Assembly (NCBI GenBank): GCA_029237695.1
Contig: CM055266.1
Location: forward strand, 111,431,370 to 111,495,369
Direction of reading: 5' to 3'
Length of the DNA stretch: 64,000 bases
Origin: Conchocele bisecta
Lineage: Eukaryota; Mollusca; Bivalvia; Lucinida; Thyasiridae
Below the pieces are notes generated by a model. The model did no database searches. It was not told the origin of the DNA and saw only the letters and a program-made list of their open reading frames with translations. Positions 45,990 through 56,500 of this stretch are shown piece by piece. Position 1 is the stretch's first letter. Each line of letters begins with the position of its first letter. A program made the translations under genes and the position numbers.

Positions 45990-46140
45990 ATTAGATATAG
46001 TAGTATATGGGAGTCAAAATGATACCACCTCCCTCTGAGAGCCCCAATTTACCAGTGTAGACTCCCACCCCCATTTCGAGCGATATATATGAAAAACCTA
46101 AACATCACCAAAAACATGAGAATGTGGTATTATGACAATG
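45990..46140 (+). repeat. Solo fragment of an E2-type terminus
   Basis: GTAGTATATGGGAGTCAAAA and ATGATACCACCTCCCTCT match E2's end. AAAACATGAGAATGTGG and TATTATGACAATGA match the inner side of E1's right end inverted. It is a partial left end of the same family. Confidence 0.7.
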
Positions 46141-47850
46141 ATCATTTTGTTTTCTATCGTCTTGTTGTACGAGGTTTTTTTTTCTGTCGCATGTATCCAC
46201 AATTGGGACGAAAACATCCACAATTGTACTAATGCACCGACAAGTCTCAGAGGACCAGATTTGGTATCAACAGCCGGTGGCTTGGTGAACCAAAGCACCA
46301 GTCTTTCACATTGCTCATACCAGTCAAATTGTTTCACATCTCTGATAATATAGAGTACACGTGATGATGCACCTTGATACTCGTACTATGGGTTTGTGCT
46401 TATTCAATTGTTAATAAATATATTGAAACTTTCATTAATCTCCTCCTCTATAAACGGTAAACTATTGTTTACCCCACCCAGGTTCTGTTGATTGAGATTA
46501 TTTTATTCGCTTGGAATTTAAGGCCCCACCGCTCGGTTTAAATCGAACCCGACTACTGCAGGCGACCCTCATCCTGACCTACTTCGTGTAGGGGTCGCCG
46601 TTGCAATATACACTTATAGCCATTACTGTTTATTAGCTGAGATACTTATTGGCATTATTTTGCCTTTCATATTTGAATGACGGATTTGTAATAAGTTTGA
46701 GGTCATTGGAGATAACTGCGTTTTCTCAAAGCAGTAACGAATATAAATATTTATTCCACGGAAATCAATATTTATTCGTACAATACATTTTCTTGTTTAC
46801 GATAATTATTCTTTATGAGATATCGACATCAGTCGTAATTAAGTTTATACACAATATTTATGTAAATAATTAAAACTAATCCCCATTTCTTCACATGTAC
46901 GTACACGGGTGATCACCACTACCTTCACGAAATTGACATATGAGTTAATACTGTGTAACAACGGACACTTTCGACGTTAAAAACATGTGGAATAGTTACA
47001 TAATTAAGTACATAATTTGAGGGCACCCACCTGTAATTGTATTGTAATTGTACCTGTAAGATATTGGACCATTAACCTCATAATTATGTCGTTATGTGAA
47101 TGTAACAAATAAATGTTACTCGATTTTTCGTGAACGTTATAACATATTGTAAATAGGGCACCTATAAAACACATATGATAAGTCATCGTTTTTGGTGCGC
47201 TGCATGTCATCAAACTCAGTCCATTTGGTAGGAAGATTTTAAAGCAAATTTACTGTAAAAATGACGTCACAGATTACGTCACGCCAGAAAATCAGGGTCG
47301 GAAACGTTCAGAGTAGAGATGAAAGGGCATATGTGAGAAAAATACTCATGCAGAACCAAACTTAAATATTAACCTATATTGATATTTCAGCAGATTAGAA
47401 TCATCTAAAAAAAAGTACAAAGCATGTTGTTCTATCAGATAAATAACAAACTATCAATTAGTACAATTTTGATATTTGCAAAGCGTTTGTATGTTAGAGA
47501 ATGTTTTACAGCATCCATGATTAAATAATAACTGATACCTGGCGTATTGCTACCTTTGAAATCGCGAACTCCATTACTCCATTATAAACTTGCCTTTGGC
47601 TAACGCATAAGTCGATCTGAAGTTTTGAGAACATTGTATTGGACATACAATTCATATAATTTTTGTTTTCTACCACCAAAACTAATTGTTTCAAATACAA
47701 TTAATATGAGACAGAAAATGTAATATTAGTAATTTCTTTATATTTGGCGGCCATATTTAATTTCTCAGTCTCACAATCTCTTTTAAAGTTACAGACTTTC
47801 CATATGAATATTTCCAAGCACTTATTTTTGTTGCAATATATATTATATTT
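46141..47850. other. AT-rich DNA without supported genes
   Basis: A 73-codon ORF at 46132-46353 begins with a hydrophobic, signal-like stretch and has four cysteines, but it overlaps terminal-repeat debris and has no family resemblance. TTGGCGGCCATATT lies near 47744. Confidence 0.4.
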
Positions 47851-48978
47851 TTATTAGCCGATTTATTTATAGATCGGCTAATGTATTGGTTATCCATCGA
47901 ATTCTGAAAAAGTTTGTAGCAACCCTTTTCTCCGCTATTCGGTAATCTACGAACGCGAATTTTTCTGTATCACTTCCAAATTGCATCAACCGATAAAGTT
48001 TGCATTTTTGGCAATTATCTCCGTTTAAAACTTTACTTATAGCCAAATAACACAATTTTGAATACGTAATGAGCTGAACGCCGGAAGAGATTTAACCCGG
48101 AAGTTATTGTTGTTGAAGTCCATAGTTGGCTCTAATGGCCATATACGCCAACATACGCCGATTATTGGGCTAATTTAAAGCTTTTATTTATTAAACAGAA
48201 CAAGTTTCAGCCACGTATAATCGCGTAAAATGTGTTTATTCGGCTAATTTATAATCGACCTCTGCTCAAAATCTCCTTACTAGCAACCCCAGCATTTTCG
48301 GGTTTATCCCAGCATCTCGGGTTTATCCCATTGGATCGCGTATGCGCTAGTTAATATTCACAAAATTTTCCACCAATCAAAACGAAGAATTGCCCTTCAT
48401 AGCGAACTTTGATTTGTTTACGTATCATGCAGGGATGGCAGGGATGCATCCAGCACGCGCGATTGCGGCAATCCCCCTTAATTATTGTCAATGCCGCAAA
48501 TTATTGATTGTCTTGCACTCGACATCGCGCAAAAAATCACGGATGGGTCACATTAGGCCAATCTGGGCATGTGCCTGAATACGCAGGAGCTTGCGTCTAT
48601 TTTTAGATGACACTGTAACCGCTAGATATATATAGCCCTGGTAGCTCCGCCCACTAGCGTGCTGCCACAGAATTCGGACAAACACACAGCGACTACAACT
48701 TTGTGTATTGCGGAGTGTAATTTGTAGATAAATAGAGCATACAGTACAGGTGTTACGCTGGAATATTTCGCAACATAATGGTGACAACAAAACATTGCTG
48801 CTATGGCATTGCTGCTATTGGATGGATTTGGGAACGGGTTTCCAAAACCTGCACAAAATCGAGAAAAATGTCAACGCTGGGTACAGAACTGTGGTCGAAA
48901 ATAGTTTACCATTGACAATGTTACCAGAGACACCTACATATGTTCGATGCACTTTACCCTGATTTGATCGGCTAATAA
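47851..48978. mobile_element. Possible 1.1-kb element with TTATTAGCCGAT ends
   Basis: TTATTAGCCGAT at 47851 and its complement ATCGGCTAATAA at 48967-48978 form 12-bp inverted ends. Additional ATCGGCTAAT and TCGGCTAATTTATAATCGA strings lie near 47872 and 48240. No target duplication is clear and no transposase is seen. Confidence 0.4.
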
Positions 48979-51141
48979 CATCATGCTCTGCATGACTTTT
49001 CATTAGAATGTTGATATGTTTATGTAGCATGATGTGTGCAATGCAAAATATAATATCGCAATTATTGGTGGGTATATCTGTATATTGTCTGGACTATAAC
49101 ACGACTTAGGCATCACATTATCACGTTAACTATATGATAGAACTCATGGAAAGGTACCACCATAAACTATACAACTTATCGGTTAATACTCTCTGCCGTT
49201 TATGGAAAACCTTCTACATATTAGTTTACCGTCATAGGTTGAACCACACTAAATCATAAAATATTAATGCGCGGTGCAGTCAAAGGTAGTGCAGGACAAA
49301 TATAAAACAGATGGTTTATGCCATAGACACTGTTTGCTTGCAGACACCGGTCAATTGGTGTACTAATCTACTTCACATGCATGTTAATGTATCATTTATA
49401 TCATTATCAAGTATATGTTGTGGGATAATGTAGGATCATGTTTGTCATGCGAGTTTTATTTCCAGCCACTGACAAGGGTGGTCACAGGAAATTGAATTCA
49501 TCTTACTTAACAATAATTATGCAGAAATGTTAATTAGTGACCATACAGAACAGAATGAGTGCAGATTATGGGAAAATAGGTCCCACATAATCCATACAAA
49601 AAATGAAAGTAGCAGAGAATAGCAAAATGTGTGTTAACTGGTTAGTTTGTATAGGAACAATCATTGGTGGTATACATAATTTGATTTGGATTACTCTACA
49701 CACAAATCCCTTTTTACAGTTGAATGACTCATCGAAAATGAACTCGCAATAACACAAGGAAGTGGCATATCGATTGCCAAAGCTGGCGATAACAATATAC
49801 AATGACAAGTGACATACATACAATAACACAATAATAATGATGTAACACTATATAATATTCAGTGAACCACAAACTGAAGACATTGGAAGACGTTGAACAA
49901 CATCTGATGGCAAGAGGATCAAGCGAACACGGACATATCTGCATGTTAACTATCAACATAAGCGTCACACCTAAATCCTACCTTCGTTAATGATACACTA
50001 GTACATATGTGAGAGGATCTACGCCGCGACACACTGAGAGTATAGTCCACCATCACCGGGTCATGATGTCACGGAAACCGCAGAACGTCAACGGTGCGAG
50101 GGACAACCAGTATTCCACGTTAAGGTAGGGCACGGTTTATTACTCCTCCAGCTGTGATCTTCTATTTATTTATTTATTTATTTATTGGCGTTCAACGACC
50201 TGTCTACAACTAAGATCATTTTAGGCCAGTTCAATTTGTGGACGAATCTCGCGAGGGTAGCAATTTAACCCCATCTGTTTAATGTAACACATGGAAGAGT
50301 GATTTTTGCAATCGGTTATCCGGCGTGTTTGATATGTGAGGAATATAAAACTTTCACAATTGTATCAATAAATTATTAATAAAGAACATACACACAGTCA
50401 TGCAGACATTGGTTATTCTACAGTGTCAATGTGTTTATCTGATATTTACATGTATATCTTGTAAATTTGCAAGCTTCATTTAGTTATGTTGAATGTTGAA
50501 CAACATCAAGAGACAAAATTATTTCCCTGTTCTATTATTGTTGGCAATTTACTAGTTCTACATAAAAATGATTTGTTTAAAGGTATCACATATACAGTTT
50601 ACTAAAGTTTGACCTACATGCAACAGGTTTGGGTATGCACTTCGGTTTCTCACATTTTTTGAATGGGTAAATTTGCAGCCGTAGATAACATATCGGAGCC
50701 GACTTATTGTAGAAACTATTTCACCTGTTTGGATGGGGGGATTCCAATTTAAGAACTGATTATATTTACAGACAAAAATATATCCAACTATGAGATTCTG
50801 AAAGTGAAATAACCTGAAATTGTGTCAGGTACTCACCGCACCAGAGTCACTCATTCCCACTCCCTAAAAGTAAAAATATTAGTACTAATCTCGTTATATT
50901 TAAATTGGCTTAACTGGCACCCATATGATTCGTTCCAACTTTGTTTATTCTGATATTTGTGAATATGTATCATATATATATATGATACATATATATTAAG
51001 GCTCGATATGAATAATTATAAATGTCGAAGATCATTAGAATGTGCGATGACCAGTCATGTGTCTGTACGACTTTGCTGTTAGGGACCTAGCCATTCGATG
51101 GCGATGTGGTGGGTAGACATAGGCCTGTATGGGTTAGACTT
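48979..51141. other. AT-rich DNA without supported genes
   Basis: Contains (TTTA)n with GGCGTTCAACGACCTGTC near 50165-50205 and a TATATA palindrome at 50968-50995. No credible ORFs. Confidence 0.45.
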
Positions 51142-51204
51142 AAAACAATTCACAGGCATTTAAACGGCCAACTTCCGGATGCAGGGATATTAGATGTAGT
51201 AGTA

Positions 51205-51440
51205 TATGGGAGTCAAAATGATACCACCTTCCTCTGGACCCCACCCCCCCCCCCCCTCGCTACGCGCGATGGCTTCCATCAGGAAGGTGGTATCATTGTG
51301 GATTCCCATATACTACTTGGATTTTCCCCCACTGTTCGGCGGGTGTGGATGTGAAGAGTGGGAAATATTTTTCATCAACTGGATGAGAAGTTATCAACGA
51401 GATTACACCCTATTAGAGATAAGAATCCATTAGTTATACT
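51205..51440 (+). repeat. E2 left inverted terminal repeat
   Basis: TATGGGAGTCAAAATGATAC opens the repeat. A C run of 13 is followed by the complementary GGTATCATTGTGG and CCCATATACTACTT, so the repeat itself folds into a hairpin (51197-51318). CACCCTATTAGAGATAAG follows. The complement ends the element at 61772. Confidence 0.8.
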
Positions 51441-51462
51441 CAGTATATATATACATCACATA

Positions 51463-51665
51463 ATGGTTCTAGCTAAGTGTGCGTGGTTGAAGATAGATAG
51501 TCACGAGAGATGTCATCGTACCGGTATTTACGAGTATTGCAAACATCACCGGCCATGGATGAGAAGTTTGCATGTCGGCATTGCGGGGTAGGGACCAAAG
51601 CCGAGTCACTGCTATGTCCACCATGGTTAACAAGGGACTACGTGCTCGCAAGTATTATCGTTTAG
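51463..51665 (+). pseudogene. E2 small zinc-binding protein, frameshifted
   Basis: ATG at 51463 opens MVLAKCAWLKIDSHERCHRTG and YEYCKHH. A frameshift near 51570-51578 separates this from CRHCGVGTKAESLLC, which aligns with the intact E1 copy at 44166-44390. The ligand spacing supports a zinc-binding fold. It is the first gene inside the left terminus and reads inward. Confidence 0.6.
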
Positions 51666-51726
51666 TAATAATTCAAATCCGAAAGTCAGTTAGAATGATA
51701 GAACCGATCTGATGTGTAGTTTGTTT

Positions 51727-51823
51727 CCTCACAATTCACAGACATTTAGACGGCCAACTTCCGGATGCAGGGATGTAAATGTAGTTGTATATGGGAGTCA
51801 AAATGATACCACCTTCCTCTGGC
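51727..51823 (+). repeat. Second copy of the E2 terminal segment
   Basis: Matches 51142-51237 (CGGCCAACTTCCGGATGCAG then TATATGGGAGTCAAAATGAT) at over 90 percent identity. The copied unit includes about 60 bp outside the hairpin, so the element end may lie farther left than 51205, or a second terminus has inserted here. Confidence 0.75.
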
Positions 51824-52220
51824 GTCACAAACACCAAGCAGATGACAATGTTCTAATTAACATGTGTATTTCTCCTTATCGATGGTATGTAAACGGGCTA
51901 TCGATTTACACAGACTATCACACACGGTTATTTATAGCCGAGTGTATTTCTCCTTATCGAGCCTACGCAGACGGTATGGTATGTACACGGGTTATTTCTA
52001 GCCGTGTGTAGTTCACACGATATCTTCCGGGATGGTTCGTTATTTTATTATTTTTTTAATTAAAATTAATAATTTAAAACTGAACACCCCCTATTATTAC
52101 ATAGAAAACATAACCTAATATTATAGAAACAAATACAAAACAAGTATTAATTTTCCCAACAAAGTTAGGTTTATATACGAGAAATAAACACGTTTATATT
52201 ACTGGGACGCCAGTACTCTA
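51824..52220. other. Spacer inside E2
   Basis: GTGTATTTCTCCTTATCGA occurs twice (about 51863 and 51942) with similar downstream text. The rest is AT-rich. No gene is supported. Confidence 0.4.
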
Positions 52221-52520
52221 ATGGTCTCACCGGTGAGATCTTTGCCACATGTATATTGCACTCTGGCTGCCCTACACATTATAGCGGATGAAGGTAATGA
52301 GGAGGAGGGGTCCGTGGTGGACAGTCCAATGATGGGGTGTAATAGATGTGAGTGTAACACCTCGCTAAGCCTGAAAAAGAGAAGAGAAGAGATTAAGCGA
52401 AGGCCTAGCGAGGTGGGCCCAGAAGGGTTTTACTGGCGCGAGTTCGCGCCTCGGTTGGACCTAAAATTATTTTTTTTTGGTTGGCTAAGTGCGTTATTAA
52501 TGTTCAATATGTATTCATAA
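52221..52520 (+). CDS. E2 hypothetical small protein
   Basis: A 99-codon frame with an acidic N-terminal half (DEGNEEEGSVVD), a C-x-x-C-x-C cluster, a basic helix (KKRREEIKRRPSE) and a C-terminal hydrophobic segment (FFFGWLSALLMF). The composition suggests a possible membrane-anchored viral protein. No family is recognised and there is no second copy to compare. Start and reality are uncertain. Confidence 0.3.
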   Translation: MVSPVRSLPHVYCTLAALHIIADEGNEEEGSVVDSPMMGCNRCECNTSLSLKKRREEIKRRPSEVGPEGFYWREFAPRLDLKLFFFGWLSALLMFNMYS

Positions 52521-52731
52521 TTATTCAACCACCAATATTATTGGATTAATTGGATTATTTAAATTGTTTACTGCACCAATATTATTGGATTAATAAAATT
52601 ACTGATTGTTTACTGCTTATTAATGAGTGTTTATTGATTATTTACTGCGTATTACTGATTATTTAATTAATTTTCTTAAAATTGATTAAGCAACATTTCA
52701 TCAAATACTTAAGAAAATTGATTATAAAATA
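52521..52731. other. AT-rich intergenic repeat inside E2
   Basis: Short repeats CCAATATTATTGGATTAAT and TGATTATTTACTG recur several times. It could be a regulatory or replication region, but nothing specific supports that. Confidence 0.35.
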
Positions 52732-53289
52732 TCACAATTTCCTCCAATTGTCCAACCCCAAATCATCAACACCCCAATAGCAATTGGATGGTATTGGGTT
52801 CAACGGAGTTGAGGGAGGTGCTGTTGTAACTTTTCCCCCCACTTTATCTCCCAGTTTTAACCTAAATTTATTCCAATCAGTATTCTCAATCTTGGGAAGG
52901 GTGGCGCGCGCCTTAGTTCTAATAGTATTTTTTAAATCCTCATTTTGAGACATCACCTCCACCACCGACTCAAATTCGTCGTCCGATATATTGTTATAAG
53001 CCAACGCTTTGGACACGATAACGTCGATGGTATTTTTCTTAGACCTCGCGAGAACCGATATTCTGTCGTGCTTTCTACTTTTATTTTCGAATTTTCTCCC
53101 CACTACTCTAAATGCCATACACAGCAGTCCTGCCCCAGCGGCTGCACCACTCAAACCCGCGGCAATAGGAATTGCCACGACTGTAGATAACAATGCAGCG
53201 GTTCCGGCCCCACCCAGTATAGAAACGGATGATAACAAGGTGCTCACCCCCTCCGCTATATTTGCAACTCGTCTATATTTTTTTAGCAT
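52732..53289 (-). CDS. E2 185-residue hydrophobic-helix protein
   Basis: The intact frame begins MLKKYRRVANIAEG. Two hydrophobic helices (LLSSVSILGGAGTAALLS and IPIAAGLSGAAAGAGLL) lie at about residues 18-60. A basic, helical part follows (RKFENKSRKHDRISVLA, NNISDDEFESVVEVM), then a proline-rich tail with a WGVDD motif. The order of two glycine/alanine-rich membrane segments, then KHxRIxxLAxxKxxTI, then ISDxEF is one I recall in uncharacterised proteins of invertebrate Polinton-like elements. A membrane-active or minor virion role is inference. It overlaps the upstream gene by 17 bp in a different frame, indicating a packed minus-strand cluster. Confidence 0.6.
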   Translation of the reverse strand: MLKKYRRVANIAEGVSTLLSSVSILGGAGTAALLSTVVAIPIAAGLSGAAAGAGLLCMAFRVVGRKFENKSRKHDRISVLARSKKNTIDVIVSKALAYNNISDDEFESVVEVMSQNEDLKNTIRTKARATLPKIENTDWNKFRLKLGDKVGGKVTTAPPSTPLNPIPSNCYWGVDDLGLDNWRKL

Positions 53290-53503
53290 TTACCCTCCGA
53301 GTTTCCCCCTCTTGTTTTAGAATCTGCTGTATCTGGACGATATTTTCCAACCTGAAGTTTGACGGGGTCATATTCACGAATTCCAATGGTCGAACATCCA
53401 ATCGCGGATTGGTGATATTGGCTGTTGAAACAGGATCGGCTGGTTTTGGTTGTAGGTTCAACCGCACAAGCTCAGGACCGGCAGTTAAATGTTCACTCGT
53501 CAT
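53273..53503 (-). CDS. E2 76-residue protein
   Basis: The intact frame starts MTSEHLTAGPELVRLNLQ and ends VQIQQILKQEGETRR. It is polar and proline-rich with no membrane segment. It sits between the 53517-53933 gene and the 185-residue protein, overlapping the latter by 17 bp. The text resembles short conserved ORFs of related elements; function is unknown. Confidence 0.5.
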   Translation of the reverse strand: MTSEHLTAGPELVRLNLQPKPADPVSTANITNPRLDVRPLEFVNMTPSNFRLENIVQIQQILKQEGETRRVNAKKI

Positions 53504-53516
53504 AAATCAAGTTCAA

Positions 53517-53933
53517 TTAACAATGTTGCAATAGTGAAGGAACTCGCCGGGTCAGTGAGTTTCGTAACAAAGTTAATAACACTACCTTCGAAAAGTCTAA
53601 TTGGATCGTCACCGGCGAACAAAACCACAGATGTCCAGCGAGTTTAGTGACTCCAATCGCATGTTCTTCCCCATCCAGTACGAGATTTACGGTGACCGCG
53701 CCCACAAGTTTACCCTTAGCATTAACCGAGCAGACAGTCATTCGTCGAACCGTCCCGGACGCTGTCATGGCATATCCCCCATATCTATTGCTCGCTTTGG
53801 CGTCGAACGAATATTCATATATCCCCTCATTCAATGGGCCCCGCTTTTCAGCCCAAACTGTGATGATACGTTTTATGCGGCGTAATAACTTAAACTGCCA
53901 TACAGATGTGTCAAACAATGCGGTAAGCTTCAT
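53517..53933 (-). CDS. E2 putative minor capsid-like protein (138 aa)
   Basis: ATG at 53931-53933 opens MKLTALFDTSVWQFKLLRRI. Beta-rich sequence follows (GIYEYSFDAKASNRYGGYA, MTVCSVNAKGKLVGAVTVNL). A longer frame to 54101 exists but is antisense to the capsid gene, so I take the internal ATG. The divergent capsid gene may start only 9 bp away. Beta-strand richness and position suggest a jelly-roll or minor virion protein; this is inference, and the C-terminus may be shifted. Confidence 0.45.
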   Translation of the reverse strand: MKLTALFDTSVWQFKLLRRIKRIITVWAEKRGPLNEGIYEYSFDAKASNRYGGYAMTASGTVRRMTVCSVNAKGKLVGAVTVNLVLDGEEHAIGVTKLAGHLWFCSPVTIQLDFSKVVLLTLLRNSLTRRVPSLLQHC

Positions 53934-53942
53934 GGTAGCGGT

Positions 53943-55073
53943 ATGGGCATCAACACGAACCTTTTCAGAGGTATCCTCAACCTGGGTCGCGCCATCGTCA
54001 AGAAGACAATGATAAAGATTTCTGGTAATGATTTGATGTCGATCGACGACAGCGACCTCTACCATTGTTACCAGGTCCTGTGGAAGACGGCGCAAGAGCA
54101 CGAAAACGCGGTCTATCAGGGTATTGACACTAGCACAAATAAGAACGTAACCAGACTTAGAATCGGGGCTGGTAACAAGGCAGATAACGTCGCTAGGGAC
54201 AACGCGATCGCGGCCGCTTACGGCAACCGTTTATACATCCGCTCGACTTGGAGCTGTTGGAGAGTCACATGCCCTACTATCAGAGCGCTTTGGCTGACCG
54301 CCTCGAAATAGAACTAACGTTCAACGACAACGGCCGAATTCTCATAGCCACCGCCGTGACATCGACGTATACGATCGATAATGTTTCGCTGGCGTACGAC
54401 ATGGTCACGATGCCCGAACTCGCGCGATTGATCAGATCCCAGTACGCCGGGCGCGTTGCCATACTTTACGACCGAGTTCTTCGCCACCGCAAGATGACGA
54501 AAGACAAAAGCGACACATTGTGGAATATTAATGTCAACGTACGCACCCGCTCGATGGAAGGTATACTGATGCTATTCGAGGAGGGTCGGTTCGCGGACGG
54601 GGCTAGAAAAAGCGACAAATTCTATAACACCCAAAATCACGAAGGTCGAGGTGACGATCGAGGGAGTCCCCAATGAACTCTACAGCCAGGGCCTTCGCGC
54701 GCACCAGCAGTGGGACGAAGCCAGAAAGCAGTTTGCTGCCGGCTCTAAGCGCTCCCCGGTGGTTGCCGTGGTTGTCAAAGACCTGCAGCTCTCGGACGTC
54801 TCCCTCGCACAGTTCCTGACTACCAAATACGCGTCATGGCTATACATGCGAGCCAGCGACGACGACCAAATGCACGGTAGCGGACGTCAAGTTGAGAACG
54901 CTAGCGAGGGTGTGACGATCCAGATAACGAAAGAGGCGGACGGAGCTGGGCCATTGAACGTGTACTTATATATAATCACAGACGCGCAACTCAACATCGA
55001 AGATGGCCGTATGATGCGTCTCAGCAATTTACTGAAAATAAATATAAAGTTTGTGATGCCCACTCTGCCATAA
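53943..55073 (+). pseudogene. E2 probable major capsid protein, two frameshifts
   Basis: Three frames join into one product of about 375 residues: 53943 to about 54245 (ISGNDLMSIDDSDLYHCYQ), about 54245 to 54640 (RLEIELTFNDNGRILIATA), and 54640 to 55073 (KITKVEVTIEGVPNELYSQG, MHGSGRQVENASEGVTIQI, LYIITDAQLNIEDGRMM). Regular beta-strand character, its place directly before the packaging ATPase, and resemblance to capsid-type proteins of invertebrate Polinton-like elements support a major capsid assignment; a double jelly-roll fold is inferred. The alternative start is ATG 54009. Frameshifts near 54245 and 54640 inactivate it. Confidence 0.6.
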
Positions 55074-55642
55074 TATGTGGGCAGACAGGATGCGGAAAAA
55101 CGGTTTTCATGGTAGACTTGCTCGAGGGCTCCTACCGCGATGCCTTTCGTCACATTGTGATCATGTGTCCCACTGTGCGGCACAACGAGACTTATCAGCG
55201 GCGCCCCTGGATATGGACCAACCCTGAGGTATACGTCGTTGACCCCGGCGACAGGCTTCACGATTGGCTGCGTGGTTTATACCAAAGATTCCATGGTGAG
55301 TCCACCCTATACGTGATTGGCAACTGCTCGGCAAAGGCGGCGATGACCAAAAAGAAGGACATGCTCTCCGAGCTCGCATTTTCTGGCCGCCATGCGGGGC
55401 AAAGCGTATGGATCTCCACTCAAAAGTACAACGCCATCCTAAAGGATCTGCGCGAGCAAACGAAATGGGTCGCCCTCTTCCACTACAAAGACCGAGACTC
55501 ATTCGATGACTGTCTTTGAGAGAACGACATTATCTCAACGCGCGTGGAGCATCTGAAGGTTCGACAGATGCTTTCGGAAACTAAGCAAGCCAAGCTTCTG
55601 TTAAAGACTGATCAACCCACTGCTTACGAAGTTATCAATTAA
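55008..55642 (+). pseudogene. E2 FtsK/HerA-A32-type packaging ATPase, broken
   Basis: A P-loop (CGQTGCGKT, about 55070-55098) is preceded by KVCDAHSAII. RHIVIMCPTVRHNETY follows and then the Walker B strand STLYVIGNCSAK, in which the two acidic residues usual for the family (DD before CS) read GN. SELAFSGRHAGQSVWISTQ is the conserved post-Walker B segment of viral genome-packaging ATPases. An in-frame TGA at 55517-55519 replaces a codon before ENDIIS, and the frame ends at 55640-55642. No ATG opens the frame; the 5' end overlaps the capsid gene 3' end. Role: pumping viral DNA into capsids; this copy cannot hydrolyse ATP normally. Confidence 0.8.
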
Positions 55643-55647
55643 TTACT

Positions 55648-55800
55648 ATGCAATTACTTAACGCTCGTTAATAACTGCTGAGTAAATGCTTAACAATGCT
55701 GAGCAATTACTTAACGCTAGCTGGTAACTGCTGAGTAAATGCTTAACAATGATGAACAAATGTTGAACAAATGCTGAACAATGGTTAACAATGTTAAGAA
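55648..55800. repeat. Intergenic short repeats in E2
   Basis: A 54-bp unit (CAATTACTTAACGC, AACTGCTGAGTAAATGCTTA) occurs twice. TGAACAAATG-type degenerate repeats follow. It separates the ATPase from the next plus-strand gene. Confidence 0.6.
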
Positions 55801-55933
55801 TGTTTTGCTCCGCTGCAAGCTTTGTTGCGAGCATAATGGTGATCATAAGTATCGGGTGGTGCGCTTGGCAATATGTTAGACTTATGAGGTTAGTTAGAAT
55901 AGTACACCCAACACTGTTGGAATAAATAAAATA

Positions 55934-56491
55934 ATGAACTGCGACGAACTTCTCGATCATCTAATGGAAGAGACAGTCGTGTTGACTGCCGACACGACAT
56001 CTTTCCCGAAAGAAATTGTAGGAACCGGCACGACTGCCGACACGACTGCCGATACGCCTGCCGGCACGGCCCTGAAAGAAAATGAAAACGCGACGCGACG
56101 CGAGCGGCTAGCTGCGCTGGTTGGTGGGGGACAATCGAAGCGGTATTTCGGTAGGCGTCTCTCAGTTTGTCACGTGGACAAGATGTCAGATGCGGAGGTC
56201 GATAAAATGTATGCGCGATACGAATCTAAATTGGGGGCAGAGATGACGAAAACTCTTGGGGCGGCGGCTATTCATTCGTACACTACCGCCGTTAGTACAC
56301 TTCTCCCTATACCAAACACCGCGGGATTGATTGGCGATTTAGAGACTGACCCTTTTGTAGGACACACTCTTAGAACAGCCTGCTGCTAAATTTATCACAA
56401 GTTTGGAATGCACTTAGCTCCGCTGACAACCGCGTTGACCACTGCTAAACACTGTCAATATACAGCAGACATATATGCCCACGAACAATAA
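55934..56491 (+). pseudogene. E2 accessory virion-type protein, one nonsense codon
   Basis: ATG at 55934 opens an acidic/threonine-rich N-terminus with TADT repeats. A basic stretch (RRERLAALVGGGQSKRYFG) and the block MSDAEVDKMYARYESKLG, KTLGAAAIHSY, ETDPFVGH follow. An in-frame TAA at 56387-56389 lies before HKFGMHLAPLTTALTTAKHC, which remains in frame to 56491. The combination is one I remember from uncharacterised invertebrate proteins linked to such elements. Function is unknown; position between packaging ATPase and integrase suggests a virion component. Confidence 0.6.
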
Positions 56492-56500
56492 GGTCAGAAA

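Noticed and set aside
46132..46353. Secreted-looking cysteine ORF
   Set aside because: Overlaps terminal-repeat debris of the E1/E2 family and has no conserved copy.
46540..46610. Possible tRNA B box (TCGAACCCG)
   Set aside because: No matching A box or cloverleaf could be drawn.
50165..50205. (TTTA)n tract as a possible retroelement tail
   Set aside because: No reverse transcriptase remnant or second copy nearby to support it.
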